Positions 34,973 through 48,490 are shown, numbered from the stretch's first letter. The stretch is 64,000 nt of DNA from Phytophthora sp. 'mugwort' (GCA_033558025.1 JAUCEF010000004.1:248001-312000); one strand, 5' to 3'. Notes: generated by a model not told the origin, from the sequence alone. Program-made: numbers and translations.

Positions 34973-35617
34973 GGTCCATTTTGCATTGCACTTTTGCACC
35001 GCCAACTATCCGCTATCGCCGCCTTCCCACGCCTATGCACTGCTGTGAGCCCGTTGGAGCCTGCATCGGATGCCTTCGCCATCCCCGCGTACACTACGCG
35101 TAGTTTGACCCACATATCTGTGGTTTCGCCACGAATTCTGTTTGTTCACGTCACCTGATCAAAGCTGCGCTTGTTCCCCACTGGGCTATTTGCTACGACG
35201 GAAGGGTAGCTGCAGCGGATCAATACAGTGCATTCGGGCTGCAGTAGGGACAAAAAAAGTCGCGCCACAGCTTTTCCCGGCAAAACACGGCGTAGTCTGG
35301 CAACATTGATGCGCGGCAAGACGGTCCTCGTAGCTGATGTTTATCTACCACGCTGCGGTCTCGAGGGGTCTACGCGCCACCGAGAACTAGTAAGCCCCGC
35401 CGGGAGTAGATGCGCGTACAGTGGGGGATGTCGTGGGCCGTAAGTCAGTCTCGGATTGATCTCACTGTTGTGATATTGGAGTGGGTTGATGCGATGCGAG
35501 AGGGTATGATACCGAGGCGGGCATTCGATGAGTGCTGATAGGGAAGATATCTGTCTGGTTGTGCCGTAAACGGTAGCGCAAGCGTCTTATTCGGGTAAGT
35601 GTGTTCGTGTTTCGAGT

Positions 35618-35690
35618 GTCGGTGTCGTCTAGTGGTTAGGACGTGAGCTTAACACGCTCAAGATCGAGGGTTCGATCCCCTCCTCCGATA
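35618..35690 (+). tRNA. tRNA-Val(AAC), unit R5
   Basis: Type A flank, marker 2. Confidence 0.9.
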
Positions 35691-36053
35691 TCTTCTTATG
35701 TTGCCACTAAGCTGTACGCGAAATTGTTTAGCTAACTCCGGGCCAACTGGACTCACTACCCGCCCTCTGTTTCCGACACCACACGTAGCCGAACCGTGGC
35801 GTGGTTCCAGCAGCGCAGCGAGTTGTCCTGACCTAGAAGGCACCGATTCGGTTGAAGACACACATAGGGGAGTAGGAGGCAACGCTTCGGTGAGAAGGTA
35901 TGGGGCGGTGGTAGAGTCGCTAGGTTGGCAAACTACGGTGCGGACGACCGTTAGTGTGGTCCATGGCGGCGTATGTTGTGTAGAATGCTAGTAGGAATGT
36001 CTTGAAATGTATGGCGAATGTGGTGAAGAAGTGAATTTGTTTCGTATTTTAAT

Positions 36054-36134
36054 GACAGCTTGGCCGAGTGGTTAAGGCGATAGACTAGAAATCTATTGGG
36101 GTAACCCGCGTGAGTTCAAATCTCACAGCTGTCG
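36054..36134 (+). tRNA. tRNA-Ser(AGA), unit R5
   Basis: Sits 363 rather than 365 bp after Val because of a 2-bp deletion near 35,828. Confidence 0.96.
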
Positions 36135-36779
36135 GGTCCATTTTGCATTGCACTTTTGCACCGCCAACTATCCGCTATCGCCGCCTTCCCACGCCTATGC
36201 ACTGCTGTGAGCCCGTTGGAGCCTGCATCGGATGCCTTCGCCATCCCCGCGTACACTACGCGTAGTTTGACCCACATATCTGTGGTTTCGCCACGAATTC
36301 TGTTTGTTCACGTCACCTGATCAAAGCTGCGCTTGTTCCCCACTGGGCTATTTGCTACGACGGAAGGGTAGCTGCAGCGGATCAATACAGTGCATTCGGG
36401 CTGCAGTAGGGACAAAAAAAGTCGCGCCACAGCTTTTCCCGGCAAAACACGGCGTAGTCTGGCAACATTGATGCGCGGCAAGACGGTCCTCGTAGCTGAT
36501 GTTTATCTACCACGCTGCGGTCTCGAGGGGTCTACGCGCCACCGAGAACTAGTAAGCCCCGCCGGGAGTAGATGCGCGTACAGTGGGGGCTGTCATGGGC
36601 CGTAAGTCAGTCTCGGATTGATCTCACTGTTGTGATATTGGAGTGGGTTGATGCGATGCGAGAGGGTATGATACCGAGGCGGGCATTCGATGAGTGCTGA
36701 TAGGGAAGATATCTGTCTGGTTGTGCCGTAAACGGTAGCGCAAGCGTCTTATTCGGGTAAATGTGTTCGTGTTTCGAGT

Positions 36780-36852
36780 GTCGGTGTCGTCTAGTGGTTA
36801 GGACGTGAGCTTAACACGCTCAAGATCGAGGGTTCGATCCCCTCCTCCGATA
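36780..36852 (+). tRNA. tRNA-Val(AAC), unit R6
   Basis: Type E flank, marker 1. Confidence 0.9.
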
Positions 36853-37217
36853 TCTTCTTATGTTGCCACTAAGCTGTACGCGAAATTGTTTAGCTAACTC
36901 CGGGCCAACTGGACTCACTACCCGCCCTCTGTTTCCGACACCACACGTAGCCGAACCGTGGCGTGGTTCCAGCAGCGCAGCGAGTTGTCCCCTGACCTAG
37001 AAGGCACCGATTCGGTTGAAGACACACATAGGGGAGTAGGAGGCAACGCTTCGGTGAGAAGGTATGGGGCGGTGGTAGAGTCGCTAGGTTGGCAAACTAC
37101 GGTGCGGACGACCGTTAGTGTGGTCCATGGCGGCGTATGTTGTGTAGAATGCTAGTAGGAATGTCTTGAAATGTATGGCGAATGTGGTGAAGAAGTGAAT
37201 TTGTTTCGTATTTTAAT

Positions 37218-37298
37218 GACAGCTTGGCCGAGTGGTTAAGGCGATAGACTAGAAATCTATTGGGGTAACCCGCGTGAGTTCAAATCTCACAGCTGTCG
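37218..37298 (+). tRNA. tRNA-Ser(AGA), unit R6
   Basis: No unit-specific change noticed. Confidence 0.96.
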
Positions 37299-37943
37299 GG
37301 TCCATTTTGCATTGCACTTTTGCACCGCCAACTATCCGCTATCGCCGCCTTCCCACGCCTATGCACTGCTGTGAGCCCGTTGGAGCCTGCATCGGATGCC
37401 TTCGCCATCCCCGCGTACACTACGCGTAGTTTGACCCACATATCTGTGGTTTCGCCACGAATTCTGTTTGTTCACGTCACCTGATCAAAGCTGCGCTTGT
37501 TCCCCACTGGGCTATTTGCTACGACGGAAGGGTAGCTGCAGCGGATCAATACAGTGCATTCGGGCTGCAGTAGGGACAAAAAAAGTCGCGCCACAGCTTT
37601 TCCCGGCAAAACACGGCGTAGTCTGGCAACATTGATGCGCGGCAAGACGGTCCTCGTAGCTGATGTTTATCTACCACGCTGCGGTCTCGAGGGGTCTACG
37701 CGCCACCGAGAACTAGTAAGCCCCGCCGGGAGTAGATGCGCGTACAGTGGGGGCTGTCATGGGCCGTAAGTCAGTCTCGGATTGATCTCACTGTTGTGAT
37801 ATTGGAGTGGGTTGATGCGATGCGAGAGGGTATGATACCGAGGCGGGCATTCGATGAGTGCTGATAGGGAAGATATCTGTCTGGTTGTGCCGTAAACGGT
37901 AGCGCAAGCGTCTTATTCGGGTAAGTGTGTTCGTGTTTCGAGT

Positions 37944-38016
37944 GTCGGTGTCGTCTAGTGGTTAGGACGTGAGCTTAACACGCTCAAGATCGAGGGTTCG
38001 ATCCCCTCCTCCGATA
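37944..38016 (+). tRNA. tRNA-Val(AAC), unit R7
   Basis: Type A flank with marker 1. Confidence 0.9.
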
Positions 38017-38381
38017 TCTTCTTATGTTGCCACTAAGCTGTACGCGAAATTGTTTAGCTAACTCCGGGCCAACTGGACTCACTACCCGCCCTCTGTTTCC
38101 GACACCACACGTAGCCGAACCGTGGCGTGGTTCCAGCAGCGCAGCGAGTTGTCCCCTGACCTAGAAGGCACCGATTCGGTTGAAGACACACATAGGGGAG
38201 TAGGAGGCAACGCTTCGGTGAGAAGGTATGGGGCGGTGGTAGAGTCGCTAGGTTGGCAAACTACGGTGCGGACGACCATTAGTGTGGTCCATGGCGGCGT
38301 ATGTTGTGTAGAATGCTAGTAGGAATGTCTTGAAATGTATGGCGAATGTGGTGAAGAAGTGAATTTGTTTCGTATTTTAAT

Positions 38382-38462
38382 GACAGCTTGGCCGAGTGGT
38401 TAAGGCGATAGACTAGAAATCTATTGGGGTAACCCGCGTGAGTTCAAATCTCACAGCTGTCG
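38382..38462 (+). tRNA. tRNA-Ser(AGA), unit R7
   Basis: First unit with the CATT variant in the preceding spacer (38278). Confidence 0.96.
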
Positions 38463-39107
38463 GGTCCATTTTGCATTGCACTTTTGCACCGCCAACTATC
38501 CGCTATCGCCGCCTTCCCACGCCTATGCACTGCTGTGAGCCCGTTGGAGCCTGCATCGGATGCCTTCGCCATCCCCGCGTACACTACGCGTAGTTTGACC
38601 CACATATCTGTGGTTTCGCCACGAATTCTGTTTGTTCACGTCACCTGATCAAAGCTGCGCTTGTTCCCCACTGGGCTATTTGCTACGACGGAAGGGTAGC
38701 TGCAGCGGATCAATACAGTGCATTCGGGCTGCAGTAGGGACAAAAAAAGTCGCGCCACAGCTTTTCCCGGCAAAACACGGCGTAGTCTGGCAACATTGAT
38801 GCGCGGCAAGACGGTCCTCGTAGCTGATGTTTATCTACCACGCTGCGGTCTCGAGGGGTCTACGCGCCACCGAGAACTAGTAAGCCCCGCCGGGAGTAGA
38901 TGCGCGTACAGTGGGGGATGTCGTGGGCCGTAAGTCAGTCTCGGATTGATCTCACTGTTGTGATATTGGAGTGGGTTGATGCGATGCGAGAGGGTATGAT
39001 ACCGAGGCGGGCATTCGATGAGTGCTGATAGGGAAGATATCTGTCTGGTTGTGCCGTAAACGGTAGCGCAAGCGTCTTATTCGGGTAAGTGTGTTCGTGT
39101 TTCGAGT

Positions 39108-39180
39108 GTCGGTGTCGTCTAGTGGTTAGGACGTGAGCTTAACACGCTCAAGATCGAGGGTTCGATCCCCTCCTCCGATA
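39108..39180 (+). tRNA. tRNA-Val(AAC), unit R8
   Basis: Type A flank, marker 2. Confidence 0.9.
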
Positions 39181-39545
39181 TCTTCTTATGTTGCCACTAA
39201 GCTGTACGCGAAATTGTTTAGCTAACTCCGGGCCAACTGGACTCACTACCCGCCCTCTGTTTCCGACACCACACGTAGCCGAACCGTGGCGTGGTTCCAG
39301 CAGCGCAGCGAGTTGTCCCCTGACCTAGAAGGCACCGATTCGGTTGAAGACACACATAGGGGAGTAGGAGGCAACGCTTCGGTGAGAAGGTATGGGGCGG
39401 TGGTAGAGTCGCTAGGTTGGCAAACTACGGTGCGGACGACCATTAGTGTGGTCCATGGCGGCGTATGTTGTGTAGAATGCTAGTAGGAATGTCTTGAAAT
39501 GTATGGCGAATGTGGTGAAGAAGTGAATTTGTTTCGTATTTTAAT

Positions 39546-39626
39546 GACAGCTTGGCCGAGTGGTTAAGGCGATAGACTAGAAATCTATTGGGGTAACCCG
39601 CGTGAGTTCAAATCTCACAGCTGTCG
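39546..39626 (+). tRNA. tRNA-Ser(AGA), unit R8
   Basis: CATT variant before the gene and CCGACG after it. Confidence 0.96.
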
Positions 39627-40271
39627 GGTCCATTTTGCATTGCACTTTTGCACCGCCAACTATCCGCTATCGCCGCCTTCCGACGCCTATGCACTGCTGT
39701 GAGCCCGTTGGAGCCTGCATCGGATGCCTTCGCCATCCCCGCGTACACTACGCGTAGTTTGACCCACATATCTGTGGTTTCGCCACGAATTCTGTTTGTT
39801 CACGTCACCTGATCAAAGCTGCGCTTGTTCCCCACTGGGCTATTTGCTACGACGGAAGGGTAGCTGCAGCGGATCAATACAGTGCATTCGGGCTGCAGTA
39901 GGGACAAAAAAAGTCGCGCCACAGCTTTTCCCGGCAAAACACGGCGTAGTCTGGCAACATTGATGCGCGGCAAGACGGTCCTCGTAGCTGATGTTTATCT
40001 ACCACGCTGCGGTCTCGAGGGGTCTACGCGCCACCGAGAACTAGTAAGCCCCGCCGGGAGTAGATGCGCGTACAGTGGGGGATGTCGTGGGCCGTAAGTC
40101 AGTCTCGGATTGATCTCACTGTTGTGATATTGGAGTGGGTTGATGCGATGCGAGAGGGTATGATACCGAGGCGGGCATTCGATGAGTGCTGATAGGGAAG
40201 ATATCTGTCTGGTTGTGCCGTAAACGGTAGCGCAAGCGTCTTATTCGGGTAAGTGTGTTCGTGTTTCGAGT

Positions 40272-40344
40272 GTCGGTGTCGTCTAGTGGTTAGGACGTGA
40301 GCTTAACACGCTCAAGATCGAGGGTTCGATCCCCTCCTCCGATA
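40272..40344 (+). tRNA. tRNA-Val(AAC), unit R9
   Basis: Type A flank, marker 2. Confidence 0.9.
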
Positions 40345-40709
40345 TCTTCTTATGTTGCCACTAAGCTGTACGCGAAATTGTTTAGCTAACTCCGGGCCAA
40401 CTGGACTCACTACCCGCCCTCTGTTTCCGACACCACACGTAGCCGAACCGTGGCGTGGTTCCAGCAGCGCAGCGAGTTGTCCCCTGACCTAGAAGGCACC
40501 GATTCGGTTGAAGACACACATAGGGGAGTAGGAGGCAACGCTTCGGTGAGAAGGTATGGGGCGGTGGTAGAGTCGCTAGGTTGGCAAACTACGGTGCGGA
40601 CGACCGTTAGTGTGGTCCATGGCGGCGTATGTTGTGTAGAATGCTAGTAGGAATGTCTTGAAATGTATGGCGAATGTGGTGAAGAAGTGAATTTGTTTCG
40701 TATTTTAAT

Positions 40710-40790
40710 GACAGCTTGGCCGAGTGGTTAAGGCGATAGACTAGAAATCTATTGGGGTAACCCGCGTGAGTTCAAATCTCACAGCTGTCG
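40710..40790 (+). tRNA. tRNA-Ser(AGA), unit R9
   Basis: CGTT before the gene, CCGACG after it. Confidence 0.96.
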
Positions 40791-41435
40791 GGTCCATTTT
40801 GCATTGCACTTTTGCACCGCCAACTATCCGCTATCGCCGCCTTCCGACGCCTATGCACTGCTGTGAGCCCGTTGGAGCCTGCATCGGATGCCTTCGCCAT
40901 CCCCGCGTACACTACGCGTAGTTTGACCCACATATCTGTGGTTTCGCCACGAATTCTGTTTGTTCACGTCACCTGATCAAAGCTGCGCTTGTTCCCCACT
41001 GGGCTATTTGCTACGACGGAAGGGTAGCTGCAGCGGATCAATACAGTGCATTCGGGCTGCAGTAGGGACAAAAAAAGTCGCGCCACAGCTTTTCCCGGCA
41101 AAACACGGCGTAGTCTGGCAACATTGATGCGCGGCAAGACGGTCCTCGTAGCTGATGTTTATCTACCACGCTGCGGTCTCGAGGGGTCTACGCGCCACCG
41201 AGAACTAGTAAGCCCCGCCGGGAGTAGATGCGCGTACAGTGGGGGATGTCGTGGGCCGTAAGTCAGTCTCGGATTGATCTCACTGTTGTGATATTGGAGT
41301 GGGTTGATGCGATGCGAGAGGGTATGATACCGAGGCGGGCATTCGATGAGTGCTGATAGGGAAGATATCTGTCTGGTTGTGCCGTAAACGGTAGCGCAAG
41401 CGTCTTATTCGGGTAAGTGTGTTCGTGTTTCGAGT

Positions 41436-41508
41436 GTCGGTGTCGTCTAGTGGTTAGGACGTGAGCTTAACACGCTCAAGATCGAGGGTTCGATCCCCTC
41501 CTCCGATA
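41436..41508 (+). tRNA. tRNA-Val(AAC), unit R10
   Basis: Type A flank, marker 2. Confidence 0.9.
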
Positions 41509-41873
41509 TCTTCTTATGTTGCCACTAAGCTGTACGCGAAATTGTTTAGCTAACTCCGGGCCAACTGGACTCACTACCCGCCCTCTGTTTCCGACACCAC
41601 ACGTAGCCGAACCGTGGCGTGGTTCCAGCAGCGCAGCGAGTTGTCCCCTGACCTAGAAGGCACCGATTCGGTTGAAGACACACATAGGGGAGTAGGAGGC
41701 AACGCTTCGGTGAGAAGGTATGGGGCGGTGGTAGAGTCGCTAGGTTGGCAAACTACGGTGCGGACGACCGTTAGTGTGGTCCATGGCGGCGTATGTTGTG
41801 TAGAATGCTAGTAGGAATGTCTTGAAATGTATGGCGAATGTGGTGAAGAAGTGAATTTGTTTCGTATTTTAAT

Positions 41874-41954
41874 GACAGCTTGGCCGAGTGGTTAAGGCGA
41901 TAGACTAGAAATCTATTGGGGTAACCCGCGTGAGTTCAAATCTCACAGCTGTCG
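41874..41954 (+). tRNA. tRNA-Ser(AGA), unit R10
   Basis: No unit-specific change noticed. Confidence 0.96.
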
Positions 41955-42599
41955 GGTCCATTTTGCATTGCACTTTTGCACCGCCAACTATCCGCTATCG
42001 CCGCCTTCCCACGCCTATGCACTGCTGTGAGCCCGTTGGAGCCTGCATCGGATGCCTTCGCCATCCCCGCGTACACTACGCGTAGTTTGACCCACATATC
42101 TGTGGTTTCGCCACGAATTCTGTTTGTTCACGTCACCTGATCAAAGCTGCGCTTGTTCCCCACTGGGCTATTTGCTACGACGGAAGGGTAGCTGCAGCGG
42201 ATCAATACAGTGCATTCGGGCTGCAGTAGGGACAAAAAAAGTCGCGCCACAGCTTTTCCCGGCAAAACACGGCGTAGTCTGGCAACATTGATGCGCGGCA
42301 AGACGGTCCTCGTAGCTGATGTTTATCTACCACGCTGCGGTCTCGAGGGGTCTACGCGCCACCGAGAACTAGTAAGCCCCGCCGGGAGTAGATGCGCGTA
42401 CAGTGGGGGATGTCGTGGGCCGTAAGTCAGTCTCGGATTGATCTCACTGTTGTGATATTGGAGTGGGTTGATGCGATGCGAGAGGGTATGATACCGAGGC
42501 GGGCATTCGATGAGTGCTGATAGGGAAGATATCTGTCTGGTTGTGCCGTAAACGGTAGCGCAAGCGTCTTATTCGGGTAAGTGTGTTCGTGTTTCGAGT

Positions 42600-42672
42600 G
42601 TCGGTGTCGTCTAGTGGTTAGGACGTGAGCTTAACACGCTCAAGATCGAGGGTTCGATCCCCTCCTCCGATA
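42600..42672 (+). tRNA. tRNA-Val(AAC), unit R11
   Basis: Type A flank, marker 2; partner of R5 at 6,982 bp. Confidence 0.9.
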
Positions 42673-43035
42673 TCTTCTTATGTTGCCACTAAGCTGTACG
42701 CGAAATTGTTTAGCTAACTCCGGGCCAACTGGACTCACTACCCGCCCTCTGTTTCCGACACCACACGTAGCCGAACCGTGGCGTGGTTCCAGCAGCGCAG
42801 CGAGTTGTCCTGACCTAGAAGGCACCGATTCGGTTGAAGACACACATAGGGGAGTAGGAGGCAACGCTTCGGTGAGAAGGTATGGGGCGGTGGTAGAGTC
42901 GCTAGGTTGGCAAACTACGGTGCGGACGACCGTTAGTGTGGTCCATGGCGGCGTATGTTGTGTAGAATGCTAGTAGGAATGTCTTGAAATGTATGGCGAA
43001 TGTGGTGAAGAAGTGAATTTGTTTCGTATTTTAAT

Positions 43036-43116
43036 GACAGCTTGGCCGAGTGGTTAAGGCGATAGACTAGAAATCTATTGGGGTAACCCGCGTGAGTTCA
43101 AATCTCACAGCTGTCG
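43036..43116 (+). tRNA. tRNA-Ser(AGA), unit R11
   Basis: Preceded by the 2-bp deletion near 42,810. Confidence 0.96.
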
Positions 43117-43761
43117 GGTCCATTTTGCATTGCACTTTTGCACCGCCAACTATCCGCTATCGCCGCCTTCCCACGCCTATGCACTGCTGTGAGCCCGTTG
43201 GAGCCTGCATCGGATGCCTTCGCCATCCCCGCGTACACTACGCGTAGTTTGACCCACATATCTGTGGTTTCGCCACGAATTCTGTTTGTTCACGTCACCT
43301 GATCAAAGCTGCGCTTGTTCCCCACTGGGCTATTTGCTACGACGGAAGGGTAGCTGCAGCGGATCAATACAGTGCATTCGGGCTGCAGTAGGGACAAAAA
43401 AAGTCGCGCCACAGCTTTTCCCGGCAAAACACGGCGTAGTCTGGCAACATTGATGCGCGGCAAGACGGTCCTCGTAGCTGATGTTTATCTACCACGCTGC
43501 GGTCTCGAGGGGTCTACGCGCCACCGAGAACTAGTAAGCCCCGCCGGGAGTAGATGCGCGTACAGTGGGGGCTGTCATGGGCCGTAAGTCAGTCTCGGAT
43601 TGATCTCACTGTTGTGATATTGGAGTGGGTTGATGCGATGCGAGAGGGTATGATACCGAGGCGGGCATTCGATGAGTGCTGATAGGGAAGATATCTGTCT
43701 GGTTGTGCCGTAAACGGTAGCGCAAGCGTCTTATTCGGGTAAATGTGTTCGTGTTTCGAGT

Positions 43762-43834
43762 GTCGGTGTCGTCTAGTGGTTAGGACGTGAGCTTAACACG
43801 CTCAAGATCGAGGGTTCGATCCCCTCCTCCGATA
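43762..43834 (+). tRNA. tRNA-Val(AAC), unit R12
   Basis: Type E flank, marker 1; partner of R6. Confidence 0.9.
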
Positions 43835-44199
43835 TCTTCTTATGTTGCCACTAAGCTGTACGCGAAATTGTTTAGCTAACTCCGGGCCAACTGGACTCAC
43901 TACCCGCCCTCTGTTTCCGACACCACACGTAGCCGAACCGTGGCGTGGTTCCAGCAGCGCAGCGAGTTGTCCCCTGACCTAGAAGGCACCGATTCGGTTG
44001 AAGACACACATAGGGGAGTAGGAGGCAACGCTTCGGTGAGAAGGTATGGGGCGGTGGTAGAGTCGCTAGGTTGGCAAACTACGGTGCGGACGACCGTTAG
44101 TGTGGTCCATGGCGGCGTATGTTGTGTAGAATGCTAGTAGGAATGTCTTGAAATGTATGGCGAATGTGGTGAAGAAGTGAATTTGTTTCGTATTTTAAT

Positions 44200-44280
44200 G
44201 ACAGCTTGGCCGAGTGGTTAAGGCGATAGACTAGAAATCTATTGGGGTAACCCGCGTGAGTTCAAATCTCACAGCTGTCG
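44200..44280 (+). tRNA. tRNA-Ser(AGA), unit R12
   Basis: The downstream A7 tract is broken by an A-to-C at 44564, unique in the window. Confidence 0.96.
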
Positions 44281-44925
44281 GGTCCATTTTGCATTGCACT
44301 TTTGCACCGCCAACTATCCGCTATCGCCGCCTTCCCACGCCTATGCACTGCTGTGAGCCCGTTGGAGCCTGCATCGGATGCCTTCGCCATCCCCGCGTAC
44401 ACTACGCGTAGTTTGACCCACATATCTGTGGTTTCGCCACGAATTCTGTTTGTTCACGTCACCTGATCAAAGCTGCGCTTGTTCCCCACTGGGCTATTTG
44501 CTACGACGGAAGGGTAGCTGCAGCGGATCAATACAGTGCATTCGGGCTGCAGTAGGGACAAAACAAGTCGCGCCACAGCTTTTCCCGGCAAAACACGGCG
44601 TAGTCTGGCAACATTGATGCGCGGCAAGACGGTCCTCGTAGCTGATGTTTATCTACCACGCTGCGGTCTCGAGGGGTCTACGCGCCACCGAGAACTAGTA
44701 AGCCCCGCCGGGAGTAGATGCGCGTACAGTGGGGGATGTCGTGGGCCGTAAGTCAGTCTCGGATTGATCTCACTGTTGTGATATTGGAGTGGGTTGATGC
44801 GATGCGAGAGGGTATGATACCGAGGCGGGCATTCGATGAGTGCTGATAGGGAAGATATCTGTCTGGTTGTGCCGTAAACGGTAGCGCAAGCGTCTTATTC
44901 GGGTAAGTGTGTTCGTGTTTCGAGT

Positions 44926-44998
44926 GTCGGTGTCGTCTAGTGGTTAGGACGTGAGCTTAACACGCTCAAGATCGAGGGTTCGATCCCCTCCTCCGATA
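44926..44998 (+). tRNA. tRNA-Val(AAC), unit R13
   Basis: Type A flank, marker 2. Confidence 0.9.
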
Positions 44999-45363
44999 TC
45001 TTCTTATGTTGCCACTAAGCTGTACGCGAAATTGTTTAGCTAACTCCGGGCCAACTGGACTCACTACCCGCCCTCTGTTTCCGACACCACACGTAGCCGA
45101 ACCGTGGCGTGGTTCCAGCAGCGCAGCGAGTTGTCCCCTGACCTAGAAGGCACCGATTCGGTTGAAGACACACATAGGGGAGTAGGAGGCAACGCTTCGG
45201 TGAGAAGGTATGGGGCGGTGGTAGAGTCGCTAGGTTGGCAAACTACGGTGCGGACGACCATTAGTGTGGTCCATGGCGGCGTATGTTGTGTAGAATGCTA
45301 GTAGGAATGTCTTGAAATGTATGGCGAATGTGGTGAAGAAGTGAATTTGTTTCGTATTTTAAT

Positions 45364-45444
45364 GACAGCTTGGCCGAGTGGTTAAGGCGATAGACTAGAA
45401 ATCTATTGGGGTAACCCGCGTGAGTTCAAATCTCACAGCTGTCG
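45364..45444 (+). tRNA. tRNA-Ser(AGA), unit R13
   Basis: CATT variant upstream; R13-R15 all carry it. Confidence 0.96.
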
Positions 45445-46089
45445 GGTCCATTTTGCATTGCACTTTTGCACCGCCAACTATCCGCTATCGCCGCCTTCCC
45501 ACGCCTATGCACTGCTGTGAGCCCGTTGGAGCCTGCATCGGATGCCTTCGCCATCCCCGCGTACACTACGCGTAGTTTGACCCACATATCTGTGGTTTCG
45601 CCACGAATTCTGTTTGTTCACGTCACCTGATCAAAGCTGCGCTTGTTCCCCACTGGGCTATTTGCTACGACGGAAGGGTAGCTGCAGCGGATCAATACAG
45701 TGCATTCGGGCTGCAGTAGGGACAAAAAAAGTCGCGCCACAGCTTTTCCCGGCAAAACACGGCGTAGTCTGGCAACATTGATGCGCGGCAAGACGGTCCT
45801 CGTAGCTGATGTTTATCTACCACGCTGCGGTCTCGAGGGGTCTACGCGCCACCGAGAACTAGTAAGCCCCGCCGGGAGTAGATGCGCGTACAGTGGGGGA
45901 TGTCGTGGGCCGTAAGTCAGTCTCGGATTGATCTCACTGTTGTGATATTGGAGTGGGTTGATGCGATGCGAGAGGGTATGATACCGAGGCGGGCATTCGA
46001 TGAGTGCTGATAGGGAAGATATCTGTCTGGTTGTGCCGTAAACGGTAGCGCAAGCGTCTTATTCGGGTAAGTGTGTTCGTGTTTCGAGT

Positions 46090-46162
46090 GTCGGTGTCGT
46101 CTAGTGGTTAGGACGTGAGCTTAACACGCTCAAGATCGAGGGTTCGATCCCCTCCTCCGATA
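46090..46162 (+). tRNA. tRNA-Val(AAC), unit R14
   Basis: Type A flank, marker 2. Confidence 0.9.
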
Positions 46163-46527
46163 TCTTCTTATGTTGCCACTAAGCTGTACGCGAAATTGTT
46201 TAGCTAACTCCGGGCCAACTGGACTCACTACCCGCCCTCTGTTTCCGACACCACACGTAGCCGAACCGTGGCGTGGTTCCAGCAGCGCAGCGAGTTGTCC
46301 CCTGACCTAGAAGGCACCGATTCGGTTGAAGACACACATAGGGGAGTAGGAGGCAACGCTTCGGTGAGAAGGTATGGGGCGGTGGTAGAGTCGCTAGGTT
46401 GGCAAACTACGGTGCGGACGACCATTAGTGTGGTCCATGGCGGCGTATGTTGTGTAGAATGCTAGTAGGAATGTCTTGAAATGTATGGCGAATGTGGTGA
46501 AGAAGTGAATTTGTTTCGTATTTTAAT

Positions 46528-46608
46528 GACAGCTTGGCCGAGTGGTTAAGGCGATAGACTAGAAATCTATTGGGGTAACCCGCGTGAGTTCAAATCTCAC
46601 AGCTGTCG
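46528..46608 (+). tRNA. tRNA-Ser(AGA), unit R14
   Basis: CATT variant upstream. Confidence 0.96.
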
Positions 46609-47253
46609 GGTCCATTTTGCATTGCACTTTTGCACCGCCAACTATCCGCTATCGCCGCCTTCCCACGCCTATGCACTGCTGTGAGCCCGTTGGAGCCTGC
46701 ATCGGATGCCTTCGCCATCCCCGCGTACACTACGCGTAGTTTGACCCACATATCTGTGGTTTCGCCACGAATTCTGTTTGTTCACGTCACCTGATCAAAG
46801 CTGCGCTTGTTCCCCACTGGGCTATTTGCTACGACGGAAGGGTAGCTGCAGCGGATCAATACAGTGCATTCGGGCTGCAGTAGGGACAAAAAAAGTCGCG
46901 CCACAGCTTTTCCCGGCAAAACACGGCGTAGTCTGGCAACATTGATGCGCGGCAAGACGGTCCTCGTAGCTGATGTTTATCTACCACGCTGCGGTCTCGA
47001 GGGGTCTACGCGCCACCGAGAACTAGTAAGCCCCGCCGGGAGTAGATGCGCGTACAGTGGGGGATGTCGTGGGCCGTAAGTCAGTCTCGGATTGATCTCA
47101 CTGTTGTGATATTGGAGTGGGTTGATGCGATGCGAGAGGGTATGATACCGAGGCGGGCATTCGATGAGTGCTGATAGGGAAGATATCTGTCTGGTTGTGC
47201 CGTAAACGGTAGCGCAAGCGTCTTATTCGGGTAAGTGTGTTCGTGTTTCGAGT

Positions 47254-47326
47254 GTCGGTGTCGTCTAGTGGTTAGGACGTGAGCTTAACACGCTCAAGAT
47301 CGAGGGTTCGATCCCCTCCTCCGATA
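47254..47326 (+). tRNA. tRNA-Val(AAC), unit R15
   Basis: Type A flank, marker 2. Confidence 0.9.
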
Positions 47327-47691
47327 TCTTCTTATGTTGCCACTAAGCTGTACGCGAAATTGTTTAGCTAACTCCGGGCCAACTGGACTCACTACCCGCC
47401 CTCTGTTTCCGACACCACACGTAGCCGAACCGTGGCGTGGTTCCAGCAGCGCAGCGAGTTGTCCCCTGACCTAGAAGGCACCGATTCGGTTGAAGACACA
47501 CATAGGGGAGTAGGAGGCAACGCTTCGGTGAGAAGGTATGGGGCGGTGGTAGAGTCGCTAGGTTGGCAAACTACGGTGCGGACGACCATTAGTGTGGTCC
47601 ATGGCGGCGTATGTTGTGTAGAATGCTAGTAGGAATGTCTTGAAATGTATGGCGAATGTGGTGAAGAAGTGAATTTGTTTCGTATTTTAAT

Positions 47692-47772
47692 GACAGCTTG
47701 GCCGAGTGGTTAAGGCGATAGACTAGAAATCTATTGGGGTAACCCGCGTGAGTTCAAATCTCACAGCTGTCG
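47692..47772 (+). tRNA. tRNA-Ser(AGA), unit R15
   Basis: CATT variant upstream. Confidence 0.96.
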
Positions 47773-48417
47773 GGTCCATTTTGCATTGCACTTTTGCACC
47801 GCCAACTATCCGCTATCGCCGCCTTCCCACGCCTATGCACTGCTGTGAGCCCGTTGGAGCCTGCATCGGATGCCTTCGCCATCCCCGCGTACACTACGCG
47901 TAGTTTGACCCACATATCTGTGGTTTCGCCACGAATTCTGTTTGTTCACGTCACCTGATCAAAGCTGCGCTTGTTCCCCACTGGGCTATTTGCTACGACG
48001 GAAGGGTAGCTGCAGCGGATCAATACAGTGCATTCGGGCTGCAGTAGGGACAAAAAAAGTCGCGCCACAGCTTTTCCCGGCAAAACACGGCGTAGTCTGG
48101 CAACATTGATGCGCGGCAAGACGGTCCTCGTAGCTGATGTTTATCTACCACGCTGCGGTCTCGAGGGGTCTACGCGCCACCGAGAACTAGTAAGCCCCGC
48201 CGGGAGTAGATGCGCGTACAGTGGGGGATGTCGTGGGCCGTAAGTCAGTCTCGGATTGATCTCACTGTTGTGATATTGGAGTGGGTTGATGCGATGCGAG
48301 AGGGTATGATACCGAGGCGGGCATTCGATGAGTGCTGATAGGGAAGATATCTGTCTGGTTGTGCCGTAAACGGTAGCGCAAGCGTCTTATTCGGGTAAGT
48401 GTGTTCGTGTTTCGAGT

Positions 48418-48490
48418 GTCGGTGTCGTCTAGTGGTTAGGACGTGAGCTTAACACGCTCAAGATCGAGGGTTCGATCCCCTCCTCCGATA
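48418..48490 (+). tRNA. tRNA-Val(AAC), unit R16
   Basis: Type A flank, marker 2; R16-R18 appear identical to one another. Confidence 0.9.

Larger units (their letters stand above)
35618..46608 (+). repeat. Partial six-unit periodicity in the right arm (R5-R8 and R11-R14)
   Basis: R5 and R11 share the 2-bp deletion. R6 and R12 share a type E flank with marker 1. R7/R13 and R8/R14 share CATT. All pairs are 6,982 bp apart. R7 and R13 differ in their upstream marker (1 versus 2), and R8 but not R14 has CCGACG, so the block has been altered since duplication. Confidence 0.55.
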